Shown one piece after another: positions 33,653 through 42,311 of a DNA stretch of 42,311 nt. Origin of the DNA: Clostridiaceae bacterium AF10-41. GTDB taxonomy: Bacteria; Bacillota; Clostridia; Clostridiales; Clostridiaceae. Location: the NCBI GenBank assembly GCA_027686065.1, contig JAQCTH010000032.1, forward strand, positions 1-42,311, in the 5' to 3' direction. Made by a program: the position numbers and the translations under genes. Under the pieces are notes generated by a model. That model saw only the letters and a program-made list of their open reading frames with translations, was not told the origin of the DNA and made no database searches. Numbering within the stretch: position 1 is the first letter of the stretch; the number at the start of each line of letters is the position of its first letter.

Positions 33653-34942
33653 ATGAAAAAAATTAAAATTTTAGTTTCAAGCCTTTTAATACTTAGTATA
33701 TTTGCTGGAGTTGGATGTTCAAGTAAGACAGATAAAGTGAATAATGAACCTAAAGAAAAGACTAATTTGGTATGGGCAGGCTGGAGTGGTGAAGAAGAAG
33801 CCAATAAAGAAACAATAAAGGAAATTATTGATACTTATAATAATTCAACAGATATGTCAGAAATTTCATGGGTTGGCTGGCCTTGGGCTAATACATTGCA
33901 ACAACTAATAATAAGGACTCAAAGTAATCAAGATCTTGATGTGGCACAAGTAGATATGGCATGGCTTGCGACTTTAGCAAAGATGGATGTATTAGTAGAT
34001 TTAAATGAGATATTAGGAGAAGATTGGATGAAGGAAAACTTATCAGATGCATCCTTAAACTCTGGAAACATTGATGGAAAGCAACTTGCAGTTCCTTGGA
34101 CTCAAGCATCTATAGGAATGGTTTATAATCCTACTATATTAAAAAATGCAGGTGTTGATAAGGTTCCACAAACTGTAGAGGAGTTTGAAGCAGCACTTAA
34201 AAAGATTAAAGAATATGATAAAGATATAATTCCTTATGCAGCAGCAACTAAAGAAGCAGGAAGTATAGCTAAAGATGTAAATGCATGGTTTTGGACTTTT
34301 GGTGGTCAATATATAGATGATGCGGGAAAGGTTGTAATAAATAGTGAGGCAAATGAAGAAGCATTAACTTGGTATAAAGGTTTAAAGGATAAAGGCTATA
34401 TAGCAATGGATTTAACAAGATTTGATGCAAGACAATTATTTGCCCAAAATAAAGTTGCTTTCTATGATGACGCTATACTTGCAAGAGGTATTGCTAAGAG
34501 CAATGGAGTTTCAGAGGATAAACTTGACGAAACAATAAAGCCAATGGAAAGACCTGTTTTAAAAGCAGGAGACAAGCCTCAATCCACACTATGGGGGCAT
34601 CAATTAGTTATATTTAAGAGTGCTAAAGATAAAGAGAAGGCTGGAGATTTTATAAAATATTTAATAAGTGAAGAAACTTCCCTTAAATACTTTGAGGCTT
34701 CAGGATCTGTTCCTGTAATGAAATCAGCTATTAACAGTGAAAAGGTTAAAAATGATAATTGGTCAAGTGAATGGCTTAAGATAACTGAAACTGGGAAAAA
34801 AGCAGAAACACAAAAATTTGAGAATGACAGCCAATTAGCAACTATAATCACTGAAGAAATTCAAAACACCTTACTTGGAGCTAAAGCTCCTAAGAAGGCA
34901 TTAGAAGATGCACAAATGAGGCTTGAGCAAAACATCAACTAA
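33653..34942 (+). CDS. extracellular sugar-binding lipoprotein of an ABC importer
   Basis: 429-residue family 1 solute-binding protein. A lipoprotein signal (about residues 1-21, KK then a hydrophobic stretch) ends at Cys22 in the lipobox GVGC, so the mature protein is anchored outside the membrane. Family features are visible: the WAGWSGEEE opening strand, DLDVAQVDMAWLATLAKMDVLVDL, the hinge IPYAAATKEAG, and a C-terminal AKDKEKAGDFIKYLISEE. Aromatic residues (several Trp in the first 90) suit a saccharide ligand, which cannot be identified. GGAGGG precedes the ATG. First gene of a four-gene uptake operon. Confidence 0.94.
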   Translation: MKKIKILVSSLLILSIFAGVGCSSKTDKVNNEPKEKTNLVWAGWSGEEEANKETIKEIIDTYNNSTDMSEISWVGWPWANTLQQLIIRTQSNQDLDVAQVDMAWLATLAKMDVLVDLNEILGEDWMKENLSDASLNSGNIDGKQLAVPWTQASIGMVYNPTILKNAGVDKVPQTVEEFEAALKKIKEYDKDIIPYAAATKEAGSIAKDVNAWFWTFGGQYIDDAGKVVINSEANEEALTWYKGLKDKGYIAMDLTRFDARQLFAQNKVAFYDDAILARGIAKSNGVSEDKLDETIKPMERPVLKAGDKPQSTLWGHQLVIFKSAKDKEKAGDFIKYLISEETSLKYFEASGSVPVMKSAINSEKVKNDNWSSEWLKITETGKKAETQKFENDSQLATIITEEIQNTLLGAKAPKKALEDAQMRLEQNIN

Positions 34943-34954
34943 GGAGGTTACTAT

Positions 34955-35872
34955 ATGCAATCAAATTTATTTTTAAATAATAAATCTGATGATATGATAA
35001 AAAAGAATAAACTAACAGATAGCCAATTTGGCTTTCTGTTAGTACTACCAGCCCTTATAGTTTTTTCTCTAATAGTACTATATCCTTTTTTATCATCAGT
35101 TTCACATAGCTTTTTTAAGGCAGGAATGTTAACTACTGAGAAAAGCTTTATAGGATTAAATAATTTCAAAAGCATTCTTTCAGATCCTAATTTTACTAAA
35201 ATCCTAATAAATACTTTTATATTTGTTTTTGGAACAACTTTTCTATCATTTATATTAGGATTCATATGGGCAATAATATTAAATCAAGGATTTAAAGGGT
35301 CAGAATTCCTTCGAGGTATTACCCTTGTTAATTGGATAATACCTGGAACAGCTATAGGGTTTTTGTGGATGTGGATATTTCATGGTCAATTTGGAGTTTT
35401 GAACTATATATTAAGAAGCTTGGGGGTTATAAAGGAAAATATTACATGGCTAGCTGATCCTAAATTTTCAATGTTAGCAGTTATAATTGCAAGAACTTGG
35501 CAGTACATGCCATGGTTTATGGCACTTCTTATAGGGGGATTAAAAGGTATATCTAATGATATGGTTGAAGCAGCAAGAATTGATGGTGCAAATAATTTCA
35601 AAGTGTTTACAAAAATAGTTCTTCCATCTATGAGAAATATTATATTCTTCATTTTACTTTTAGGTATTATAGCAGGGCTACAGCATTTTGATATTATATG
35701 GGTTATGACTACAGGCGGGCCTGGCATATCAACAACTACATTATCAGTTGAAGTGTACAAAACTGCTTTTCAAAATTGGAACCTGGGTAGGGCTTCTGCT
35801 ATGGGGACAATATGGGTTGCTATATTATCTGTATTTATGTTTTTATATCTAAAAATGCAGAAAGAAAAGTAA
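34955..35872 (+). CDS. ABC sugar importer permease, MalF/UgpA type
   Basis: 305-residue inner-membrane permease with six helices. The binding-protein-dependent transport signature appears in MVEAARIDGANNFKVFTKIV (about 203-222), the EAA loop that docks the ATPase. Its N-terminal helix follows a 25-residue cytoplasmic lead. AAGGAGG lies 6 bases before the ATG and only 12 bases after the binding protein stop. It pairs with the next gene to form the channel. Confidence 0.94.
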   Translation: MQSNLFLNNKSDDMIKKNKLTDSQFGFLLVLPALIVFSLIVLYPFLSSVSHSFFKAGMLTTEKSFIGLNNFKSILSDPNFTKILINTFIFVFGTTFLSFILGFIWAIILNQGFKGSEFLRGITLVNWIIPGTAIGFLWMWIFHGQFGVLNYILRSLGVIKENITWLADPKFSMLAVIIARTWQYMPWFMALLIGGLKGISNDMVEAARIDGANNFKVFTKIVLPSMRNIIFFILLLGIIAGLQHFDIIWVMTTGGPGISTTTLSVEVYKTAFQNWNLGRASAMGTIWVAILSVFMFLYLKMQKEK

Positions 35873-35886
35873 AGGAGGAAGCTATT

Positions 35887-36741
35887 ATGTCAGAATTTAA
35901 ATTGTTTGATAGCAAAAGTAAAGGATTTAAAATATTTTTTATACTTTCACTAATTATAGTAGGATTATTTGTACTTTTACCATTATATTGGATAATAATA
36001 ACAGCATTAAAGCCAGCGAAAGATGCCTTTAATGTTAATCCAAGCTTGTTCCCTAAGAGTATAACTTTTGATAATTTTATACAAGTAATAACAGATAAGA
36101 GAATACTTATATATCTTAGAAATAGTTTATTTGTATCTTTCGTAAGCTGTTTTATATCTACGGCTTTATGTACTTACGCAGGATATAGCTTTTCAAAGTT
36201 TAGATATAAAGGGAGAAAGTCATTTATGATGCTAGTAATGACTGCTCAAATGTTTCCTTTTGCAGTGCTACTTTTAACAATATATACAGTAATGCGTAAA
36301 TTTAACTTATTAGATAATTATCTATCACTAATTCTGTCATTTGTTACATTTACTTTACCAATGGGGACTCTAACATTAAAATCATATTTTGATGAGATAC
36401 CAGATTCTTTAATAGAGTCAGGAAGCATAGATGGAGCATCAAGAATGACTATAATGCACAAAATAATATTTCCATTAGTAGTGCCTGGAGTAATATCTAC
36501 TGCAATATATGGATTTGTTTGGAGTTGGAATGATCTTTTATATTCATTGACTCTTGTCACTTCAGCTGCAAAAAGGACTTTAGCTCCAGGATTGTCATTA
36601 ACATATATGGGAGAATTTCAAAATAACTGGTCTAATATGATGGCAGCTTCTATATTTGTATCAATACCGGTTGCTTTAATATTTATATTTTTGCAGAGAT
36701 ACTTTATTCAAGGTATTACTTCTGGTTCAGTAAAAGGTTAA
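35887..36741 (+). CDS. ABC sugar importer permease, MalG/UgpE type
   Basis: 284-residue partner permease with six helices and the EAA loop ESGSIDGASRMTIMHKI (about 178-194). The ending GLTSG-like ITSGSVKG is typical of MalG-type permeases, which close the channel. ATG 35887 is chosen because AAAGGAGGAAG lies just before it; the open frame extends back into the previous gene without a ribosome site. No ATP-binding subunit follows, so a shared MsmX/MsmK-type ATPase encoded elsewhere must energise the pair. Confidence 0.94.
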   Translation: MSEFKLFDSKSKGFKIFFILSLIIVGLFVLLPLYWIIITALKPAKDAFNVNPSLFPKSITFDNFIQVITDKRILIYLRNSLFVSFVSCFISTALCTYAGYSFSKFRYKGRKSFMMLVMTAQMFPFAVLLLTIYTVMRKFNLLDNYLSLILSFVTFTLPMGTLTLKSYFDEIPDSLIESGSIDGASRMTIMHKIIFPLVVPGVISTAIYGFVWSWNDLLYSLTLVTSAAKRTLAPGLSLTYMGEFQNNWSNMMAASIFVSIPVALIFIFLQRYFIQGITSGSVKG

Positions 36742-36758
36742 ATTTGTGAGGTATAAGA

Positions 36759-38522
36759 ATGAATAAAAAAATTATAATTAAAGATTATGAAGTAGTGGTT
36801 ATTGGTGGAGGCATGGCTGGGGTATGTGCAGCAATAGCAAGTGCACGGCATGGAGCAAAGACTGCACTAATAAGTAATCGTCCAGTACTTGGGGGAAATG
36901 CTAGTTCTGAAATAAGAATGCATATATGTGGTGCAGATTATCATGGATTTAGAAAAAATGCTAGAGAAACGGGAATAATAGAGGAAATTTTATTGGATAA
37001 TAAAAGAGTTAATAGAAGTAATTCTTTTTCAATATTAGATACCATCTTATGGGAGAAAACAAAATTTCAAGAAAATCTTGATTTATATCTAAATACACAT
37101 ATTACAGAGGTAATTAAAGATAAAAATAAAATTAATATGGTCAGTGGAGAGCAGTTAACTACAGAGAAGGTAATTAAGTTGAATGGAAAAATATTTATAG
37201 ATGCTACAGGTGATGGTACTATTGGTTATTTATCTGGGGCAGAATACATGACAGGGAGAGAAGGAAAAGATACTTTTGAAGAAAAGTTTGCTCCTGAAAA
37301 AGAAGATAATCATACTATGGGAAACACTCTACTATTTACAGCTATAGATATGGGTAAAAAAGTTGATTTTATAAAACCATATTGGGCTAATACTTATCAT
37401 GAGAAAGATTTAGCTTACAGAGAACACCATGAAATCAATAGTGGATACTGGTGGATTGAAATTGGTGGTGATGATTTAGATGTAATACAGGATGGTGAAG
37501 AAATAAGAGATGAACTATTAAAAGCTGTATATGGTGTATGGGATCATATAAAAAACTCAGGAAATCATAATGCAGATAATTTTGCATTAGACTGGGTTGG
37601 ATTTTTACCAGGAAAAAGAGAAAGTAGAAGAATATTAGGAGATTATGTTTTAAAGGAACAGGATTTATTTGATGGTAAAATATTTGAAGATGCCATAGCT
37701 TATGGTGGCTGGCCTATGGATATGCATACTGTGGGAGGCATAAGGACTAGAATAGAGCCAAATGACTTTATTATGATGGATGATTTATATACAATACCAT
37801 ATAGATCAATCTACTCTAAAAATATAAATAATTTAATGCTGGCGGGAAGAGACATAAGTGCTTCACACATGGCTTTTGGATCAACACGAGTTATGGCAAC
37901 ATGTGCAGTTATTGGCCAGGCTTCAGGAACAGCTGCTGCTATGTGTATAAGTAAGAAAGTTATTCCAAGAGAGATTAATAAGCATATACATGAACTTCAG
38001 CAAATACTAATGAAGGAGGATTGTTATATACCAGGTTTTAAAAATGAAGATAAAGATGACTTAGCGTTAGATTCAAGAGTAAGGGCTTCAAGCTTCATTA
38101 AAAATTATGAACCTGAAAATATTATAAACGGGTATTCAAGAACAGTTAAAGATCAAAGGAATGCATGGATTACAGATGATAATGATAAGAATCCATGGAT
38201 TGAATTATATTTTAATAATAATATTTCACCTAAAGAAGTAATTATAAAATTTGATTCTAATCTATCAAAAGAAATAATGGTTTCCTTAACTCATAGCGTT
38301 AGAAATCGCCAGGAAGAAGGAATTCCAAAGAAAATAGTAAAAGATTATGATATTGAGTTTTATGATGGAGAAGTATTAATATCAAAAAGAGGAGTTAGGG
38401 ATAATCATAGAAGACTTAGTTGTACTAAGTTTAATAATATTACCTGTAACAGAATAAGAGTTAAACCTTTAAATACATGGGGATCAGGTAACATGTGCAT
38501 CTATGAAATTAGGGTATATTAA
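36759..38522 (+). CDS. FAD-dependent oxidoreductase with C-terminal carbohydrate-binding-like domain
   Basis: 587 residues. The N-terminal Rossmann motif is VVVIGGGMAGVCAA (12-25), followed by LGGNASSEIRM. An FAD-contacting GKIFIDATGDGTIGYLSG and, near residue 365, LMLAGRDISASHMAFGSTRV mark the FAD_oxidored (PF12831) family. Residues about 445-587 form a beta-rich domain resembling a discoidin or F5/8 type C module (WITDDNDKNPWIELYF, then NRIRVKPLNTWG). No signal peptide, so it works inside the cell on the imported compound or a derivative. The reaction is unknown; family members oxidise sugars, uronates or related ring compounds. A hairpin terminator follows directly. Confidence 0.88.
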   Translation: MNKKIIIKDYEVVVIGGGMAGVCAAIASARHGAKTALISNRPVLGGNASSEIRMHICGADYHGFRKNARETGIIEEILLDNKRVNRSNSFSILDTILWEKTKFQENLDLYLNTHITEVIKDKNKINMVSGEQLTTEKVIKLNGKIFIDATGDGTIGYLSGAEYMTGREGKDTFEEKFAPEKEDNHTMGNTLLFTAIDMGKKVDFIKPYWANTYHEKDLAYREHHEINSGYWWIEIGGDDLDVIQDGEEIRDELLKAVYGVWDHIKNSGNHNADNFALDWVGFLPGKRESRRILGDYVLKEQDLFDGKIFEDAIAYGGWPMDMHTVGGIRTRIEPNDFIMMDDLYTIPYRSIYSKNINNLMLAGRDISASHMAFGSTRVMATCAVIGQASGTAAAMCISKKVIPREINKHIHELQQILMKEDCYIPGFKNEDKDDLALDSRVRASSFIKNYEPENIINGYSRTVKDQRNAWITDDNDKNPWIELYFNNNISPKEVIIKFDSNLSKEIMVSLTHSVRNRQEEGIPKKIVKDYDIEFYDGEVLISKRGVRDNHRRLSCTKFNNITCNRIRVKPLNTWGSGNMCIYEIRVY

Positions 38523-38525
38523 GAA

Positions 38526-38549
38526 GGCTATCTTTTGATAGTCTTTTAC
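38526..38549 (+). terminator. rho-independent terminator of the uptake operon
   Basis: GGCTATC-TTTT-GATAGTC (one G-U pair), extended by AA / TT, then TTTTACATTTT. It starts 4 bases after the oxidoreductase stop. Genes downstream therefore have their own promoter in the 38550-38656 interval. Confidence 0.75.
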
Positions 38550-38656
38550 ATTTTGAGAAATTTGAGATATTAGATATAAAGGATTTTTAATTAGTATGAA
38601 GAATAATATAAAATGGAAAATAGATAAAATTATTTGAATTACTGGTGGTGATATAA

Positions 38657-39772
38657 GTGTATAATCTTGTCATAGCAGATGATGAAAAGAACATAAGGGA
38701 AGGCTTAAGTAAATTTATTGATTGGAAAGATCTCGGGTTCAATGTTGTAATGAAATGTGAGGATGGAGAAGATGTAATAGATTATATAAATGCCATGTCT
38801 GTAGATGTAGTACTTTGTGATATTAGGATGAATAGAAAATCTGGGCTTGATGTAGCTAAGTATGTGTTTGAAAACCCTAGGAATATAAAGGTTGTTTTAA
38901 TGAGTGGTTATCAGGAATTTGAATATGCTAAAAAAGCTTTAGAATATGATGTAGTTTCTTATATAGTAAAGCCTATAGAAATGAGCGAAATTAAAGAAAA
39001 GTTTATAAAAATAAAAAGTGATCTTGATGCTTTGAAAAATATTAATGAAAAAATGAATGAGGAAAAGAAAAAAGTAATTGACATACAAAGGGATTTTAGC
39101 GTGCTTATAGATATGCAGTCTAATTTAATAGAATCTTTTTTGAACTTTGATAAGATTTTTATCTATAATATTTTTAAGGATATATCAAGTAAAGTAGTAA
39201 ATATGCCTTTTAATTCTGGGATAAAGTTTTTAGAGAACACTTTAGTACTTTTGCTAAATAAAATAATCGGCTTATACTTAGGATTAAATATAAAAGAAGA
39301 CTTGATAAATATAATAAGAATTATTAGTGAATCTAAAAATTATAATAGTGCACTTGATGTTTTTGAACTATGGATAAATTCAGCGGTAAATGGAATTGAA
39401 GAAAACAATAACAGTAATTCTAAATTAGTTATAAAAGAAGCAAATAAGTATATTGAAAAAAACTATATGTACGATTTGACCTTAGAAAAGGTTTCTGAAA
39501 TCGTATTCCTAAGTCCTGTTTATTTAAGTAAGGTTTATAAGAAAGAGATGGGGATTAATTTTATTGACTATGTAACCCAAATAAGAATAGAAAGATCAAA
39601 AGAGCTTTTAAGTAATAGAAATCTAAAGGTATACGAGATATCAGAACTTGTGGGCTATAAAAATCTTAAATATTTCTACAAGATATTCAAAAGATATACA
39701 GGATATACTCCGAATAAGTATAGGGAAGTCCTTGTTAAGAGTAAGTGTATTAAATATAAAGAAGATAAATAG
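38657..39772 (+). CDS. AraC-type response regulator (YesN-like)
   Basis: 371 residues. The receiver domain (1-120) has DDE (8-10), phosphoacceptor Asp55 in LCDIRMN and Lys105 in YIVKPIE. A helical linker of about 150 residues follows. Two AraC helix-turn-helices occupy about 270-365: LTLEKVSEIVFLSPVYLSKV and LKVYEISELVGYKNLKYFYK, ending in the RYTGYTPNKYR signature. The YesN group controls sugar-uptake operons with a YesM-type kinase, as here. GTG start with GGTGGTG upstream. The kinase gene begins within 10 bases of its stop. Probable target: the AAAATAGTAC repeats at 33466. Confidence 0.93.
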   Translation: MYNLVIADDEKNIREGLSKFIDWKDLGFNVVMKCEDGEDVIDYINAMSVDVVLCDIRMNRKSGLDVAKYVFENPRNIKVVLMSGYQEFEYAKKALEYDVVSYIVKPIEMSEIKEKFIKIKSDLDALKNINEKMNEEKKKVIDIQRDFSVLIDMQSNLIESFLNFDKIFIYNIFKDISSKVVNMPFNSGIKFLENTLVLLLNKIIGLYLGLNIKEDLINIIRIISESKNYNSALDVFELWINSAVNGIEENNNSNSKLVIKEANKYIEKNYMYDLTLEKVSEIVFLSPVYLSKVYKKEMGINFIDYVTQIRIERSKELLSNRNLKVYEISELVGYKNLKYFYKIFKRYTGYTPNKYREVLVKSKCIKYKEDK

Positions 39773-39781
39773 GTGTTTTTT

Positions 39782-41590
39782 ATGGGGAAAATTAAGAACT
39801 TGAATATATGGAAGTATATAAAAGAATACAGATTTAATAGTATTTTAGTAAAGTATTTTATAACCATTAATCTTTTTATAACTTTTCCGCTATTTTTAGC
39901 ATTATTTATTGCTTTTAATCATTTAAATAATATTTATAAAGATCAAATAATGAATGCTAACTTGGCTGCTTTATCAAGAACAAAAGATAGCATTGATATG
40001 ATAAGCAGGCAGGTTGAAACTACTCTTTTAAGCCTTGCTACCGATTTGGAAGTAGAAAATATATTAAGATTCAATAGTAGGAACTATGATGAAAAAAACT
40101 CAGATATGTTAAAAAGTATAAATAACATAGAAAAGGTAATAAATACTTATGTATATTATGGAGATTTCATAAACTCTATTTGTATTTATTCAGAAAAAAG
40201 TGATTATAAGATTGTTACAAGCAATATGTCATATATAGATTGGAAGTATAGTGATACTCTTGAAAAGGAATTTCATAAAAATATTTCTAAAAGCTATTGG
40301 ACATCTGTTATCCCAGAAAAAAATACAATATCATTTTTTAGAGCCATACCCTTATATTCTACTGAAAAAAGTGGAGTAGTTGTAGTTAGTATTGATATTG
40401 ATAGAGTTAATAAACTTATAAATCAAAATAAAGAGTTTACTATTGAGGATTTTTATATACTAAATGATGATTCAATAATATTTAATAAAGATACAAAGCT
40501 ATTAAATAAAAATATTAGTAGTATAAAAGCACTACAAGAAATAAACATATCAAATTTAGGAAGAGGAAGTACAATTACAATAGATGGAAAAGAGTATTTT
40601 ATAAATAATATCAAATCTAATTATAATGACTGGAACTTTATATCTCTTATAAGTACGAAGGATAATAAATTAAGAGTAAATAGAATTAGAGATATAATGA
40701 TTGGATTTTTAATTTTTAGTATAAGTTTAGTGCTTATCATTTCATTTCTTATAGCTGTTAAGCTTTTTACTCCAATAGAAGAGATGGTTAGAATACTAGA
40801 GAAGAAAAATTATGATGTCATGCCAATTTATAGCAAATCAAATATAAATGAGCTCAAAATAATATCAAGAGGATTGGAAAATTCTATAAGTGATGTTCAA
40901 TATCTTAAGAAAGAGCTTAATAATAGAATGAGATTACTGAAAAAAGCTAGATCTATAGCACTTCAATCACAAATTAATTCTCACTTTCTATTTAATACTT
41001 TAGAGAACATAAAGTGGAAGGTTATGGAGTTTACCAATGGGGAAAATGAAGGAAGTCATATGATTTCCAATTTATCAAAACTTTTGAGAATAAGTCTTAA
41101 TACAAAAGGTTATATGAATACTTTGAAAAATGAAATTGAGCATGTAAAGATATATTTGGAAATACAAAAAATAAGATATGAGAACAAGTTTGAAGTTTTA
41201 TATGATATTCATGAAGGAACCTTGGAATCCATGCTTCCTAAAATAACTTTGCAGCCAATTGTAGAAAATGCAATATATCATGGAATAAAGCCAACAAATA
41301 AGAAGTGTACTTTAGCAATAAGATCTTTTCTTTTAGAAGATAAAATTTTAATAGAGATAAATGATGATGGTGCAGGGATGCAAGAAGAAGATTGTAGATC
41401 TATTAATAAGGAGCTTCAAACAGAATATATAAAAGAGGAAAACCATATTGGAATAAAAAATGTTAACCAAAGAATAAAACTTAGTTTTGGAGAAGACTAT
41501 GGTATAGAAATAAAAAGCAAGATTAATATTGGAACAAGTATAATTATATCAATACCTTTGGATTCTAAAATTAATTCTAATGAAATCTGA
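39782..41590 (+). CDS. YesM/LytS-type sensor histidine kinase
   Basis: 602 residues. Membrane helices lie at about 23-46 and 300-325, enclosing an extracellular sensor of about 250 residues that resembles a double Cache domain. A short HAMP-like stretch follows. The His_kinase (PF06580) block is ALQSQINSHFLFNTLENIKW with His401, and the ATPase domain has LQPIVENAIYHGIKP and EINDDGAG, ending GTSIIISIP. Such kinases commonly report an extracellular sugar or a loaded binding protein. I use ATG 39782, with AGGTG 6 bases upstream; a GTG at 39773 is the alternative. Confidence 0.93.
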   Translation: MGKIKNLNIWKYIKEYRFNSILVKYFITINLFITFPLFLALFIAFNHLNNIYKDQIMNANLAALSRTKDSIDMISRQVETTLLSLATDLEVENILRFNSRNYDEKNSDMLKSINNIEKVINTYVYYGDFINSICIYSEKSDYKIVTSNMSYIDWKYSDTLEKEFHKNISKSYWTSVIPEKNTISFFRAIPLYSTEKSGVVVVSIDIDRVNKLINQNKEFTIEDFYILNDDSIIFNKDTKLLNKNISSIKALQEINISNLGRGSTITIDGKEYFINNIKSNYNDWNFISLISTKDNKLRVNRIRDIMIGFLIFSISLVLIISFLIAVKLFTPIEEMVRILEKKNYDVMPIYSKSNINELKIISRGLENSISDVQYLKKELNNRMRLLKKARSIALQSQINSHFLFNTLENIKWKVMEFTNGENEGSHMISNLSKLLRISLNTKGYMNTLKNEIEHVKIYLEIQKIRYENKFEVLYDIHEGTLESMLPKITLQPIVENAIYHGIKPTNKKCTLAIRSFLLEDKILIEINDDGAGMQEEDCRSINKELQTEYIKEENHIGIKNVNQRIKLSFGEDYGIEIKSKINIGTSIIISIPLDSKINSNEI

Positions 41591-41672
41591 TTTATATTGA
41601 TAAATAAAGAGAGAGTTTATATTAATATTTTATATACTTATAAACTACTTAAAATTTAGAATATATAAAATA

Positions 41673-41719
41673 AATAATAATTATTATTGGTTGACAATAA
41701 TAATTATTTGGGTTAATAT
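41673..41719 (+). promoter_or_regulatory. promoter overlaid with PerR/Fur-like AT palindromes
   Basis: -35 TTGACA (41691-41696), 17 bases, -10 TAATAT (41714-41719). A perfect 16-bp palindrome AATAATAATTATTATT (41673-41688) lies just upstream of the -35, and AATAATTATT (41699-41708) lies within the spacer. Both resemble PerR/Fur operators (TTATAATNATTATAA type). Repression lifted by peroxide would fit the rubredoxin-like gene, but such AT palindromes arise easily in this genome. Confidence 0.55.
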
Positions 41720-41781
41720 ATAAATATAAAGTTGAAGAAAAAATTTGAAAATCATAGATAGAATATGAAGGAGAAAAGATT

Positions 41782-42117
41782 ATGAAAAAGTTATTTAAAT
41801 GTACTATATGTGGATATATACATGAAGGCGTTGAAGCACCAGAAGTGTGCCCAAAATGTAATTTAGGAAAAGAAAAATTTGTTGAACTTACTAGTGAAGA
41901 AGCTGAAAAGATTTATTCATCAGACAGAACAAATGACATTCATGCTGAAATAATCGTATTAGCAAATAAGATAGCTAAGCTTGCACAAGAGGGAGTAGAA
42001 ATAAATTTAGATCCAAAATGTGTAAATGGTTTTGAAAAAGCAAAAAATGAAGCTTGGACTATAAAGCAAAGATGTAAAGCAGAACTTGCAGGACATATGG
42101 CTAACGGTAAGTGGTAA
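41782..42117 (+). CDS. small rubredoxin-like iron protein
   Basis: 111 residues. An N-terminal rubredoxin-type iron site is formed by Cys7 and Cys10 (CTIC) and Cys23 and Cys26 (CPKC), with the family linker GYIHEGVEAPEV. The remaining 75 residues are mostly helical, ending GHMANGKW, and show no full set of ferritin-like iron ligands. It resembles the electron-transfer part of reverse rubrerythrins and NADH-peroxidase systems in Clostridia, which protect against oxygen and peroxide. A good AAGGAG ribosome site precedes ATG 41782, behind a promoter with PerR-like palindromes. Confidence 0.85.
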   Translation: MKKLFKCTICGYIHEGVEAPEVCPKCNLGKEKFVELTSEEAEKIYSSDRTNDIHAEIIVLANKIAKLAQEGVEINLDPKCVNGFEKAKNEAWTIKQRCKAELAGHMANGKW

Positions 42118-42235
42118 GATTACACTAAGATAGTTAATAAGATATTAGAAAATAAGCTATGTAAGTAAAAATATTTGTCAGTAAAATTTAAAGTGTTTTT
42201 TCTTGCATGGCTTTTAAAGTTTTATCGCAAAAGTT

Positions 42236-42311
42236 TAATAGAGTCTGTCAATAATTTTGTGTAAACTTCTGAAAATTAAATTTCATTTAAGAGGTTGGAT
42301 AGTTTAATAAG
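42236..42311. mobile_element. possible terminal segment of an IS256-like element, cut by the window end
   Basis: The segment beginning GAGTCTGTCAATAATTTTGT and running into GTAAAC at 42266 looks, from memory, like the terminal inverted repeat and subterminal region of IS256-family elements in Clostridium. Only about 70 bases are inside the window, so neither a transposase nor the target duplication can be seen. The 118 bases before it contain no gene. Confidence 0.45.

Noticed and set aside
41614..41646. AGTTTATA / TATAAACT hairpin after the sensor kinase gene
   Set aside because: All A/T except one pair, 17-base loop and no T run, so it is not a convincing terminator.

Overview
The window is very AT-rich, with dense AGGAGG-type ribosome binding sites, many U-tailed hairpin terminators and gene families typical of anaerobic, spore-forming Firmicutes. 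It reads as chromosomal DNA of a Clostridium sensu stricto species; I cannot name the species. No rRNA, tRNA or CRISPR array was seen.

Layout. 0.1-5.0 kb: chemoreceptor, membrane-anchored NERD protein, MBL-fold hydrolase and the protein AMPylase SelO. 5.2-8.9 kb: an exporter operon (permease, ATPase, permease, ArsR-type regulator) with a consensus promoter and an 18-bp palindrome. 9.1-15.0 kb: an isochorismatase-like gene, then a surface-glycoprotein-like locus. That locus holds a TPR glycosyltransferase, a 97-aa beta-rich protein and a DNRLRE protein whose C-terminal domain is a relative of the 97-aa protein. A methyltransferase-glycosyltransferase fusion is read divergently. Promoter-like sequences of the sporulation sigma-K type precede three of these genes, so I infer a spore-surface glycoprotein system made in the late mother cell.

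15.2-21.7 kb looks like accessory DNA. An intact SIR2-like gene is followed by a frameshifted TetR remnant, an alpha/beta hydrolase and a MerR-ABC exporter operon. Next comes a decayed second copy of the SIR2-like gene that still carries its promoter, then a short DUF6273 protein and a PNPOx-fold protein with base composition unlike their surroundings. 22.0-25.1 kb: a PadR-DUF2812 pair with two palindromes around its promoter, a membrane XRE protein, and the alkylation-repair protein AlkC on the minus strand. 25.4-30.0 kb: a complete BceRS-BceAB-type peptide-antibiotic sensing and resistance module with a Bce-box. 30.1-33.2 kb: a truncated transglutaminase-like fragment, DUF1697, an acyl-ACP thioesterase (minus strand), and an XRE protein with a long S-x-G-x-x pentad repeat.

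33.6-41.6 kb: a carbohydrate-uptake unit with a binding lipoprotein, two permeases and no ATPase. It continues with an FAD oxidoreductase that has a carbohydrate-binding-like tail, and an AraC-type response regulator with a YesM-type kinase. Three exact AAAATAGTAC repeats lie upstream. 41.7-42.3 kb: a small rubredoxin-like gene behind a promoter overlaid with PerR/Fur-like palindromes, then what looks like the end of an IS256-like element at the window edge.
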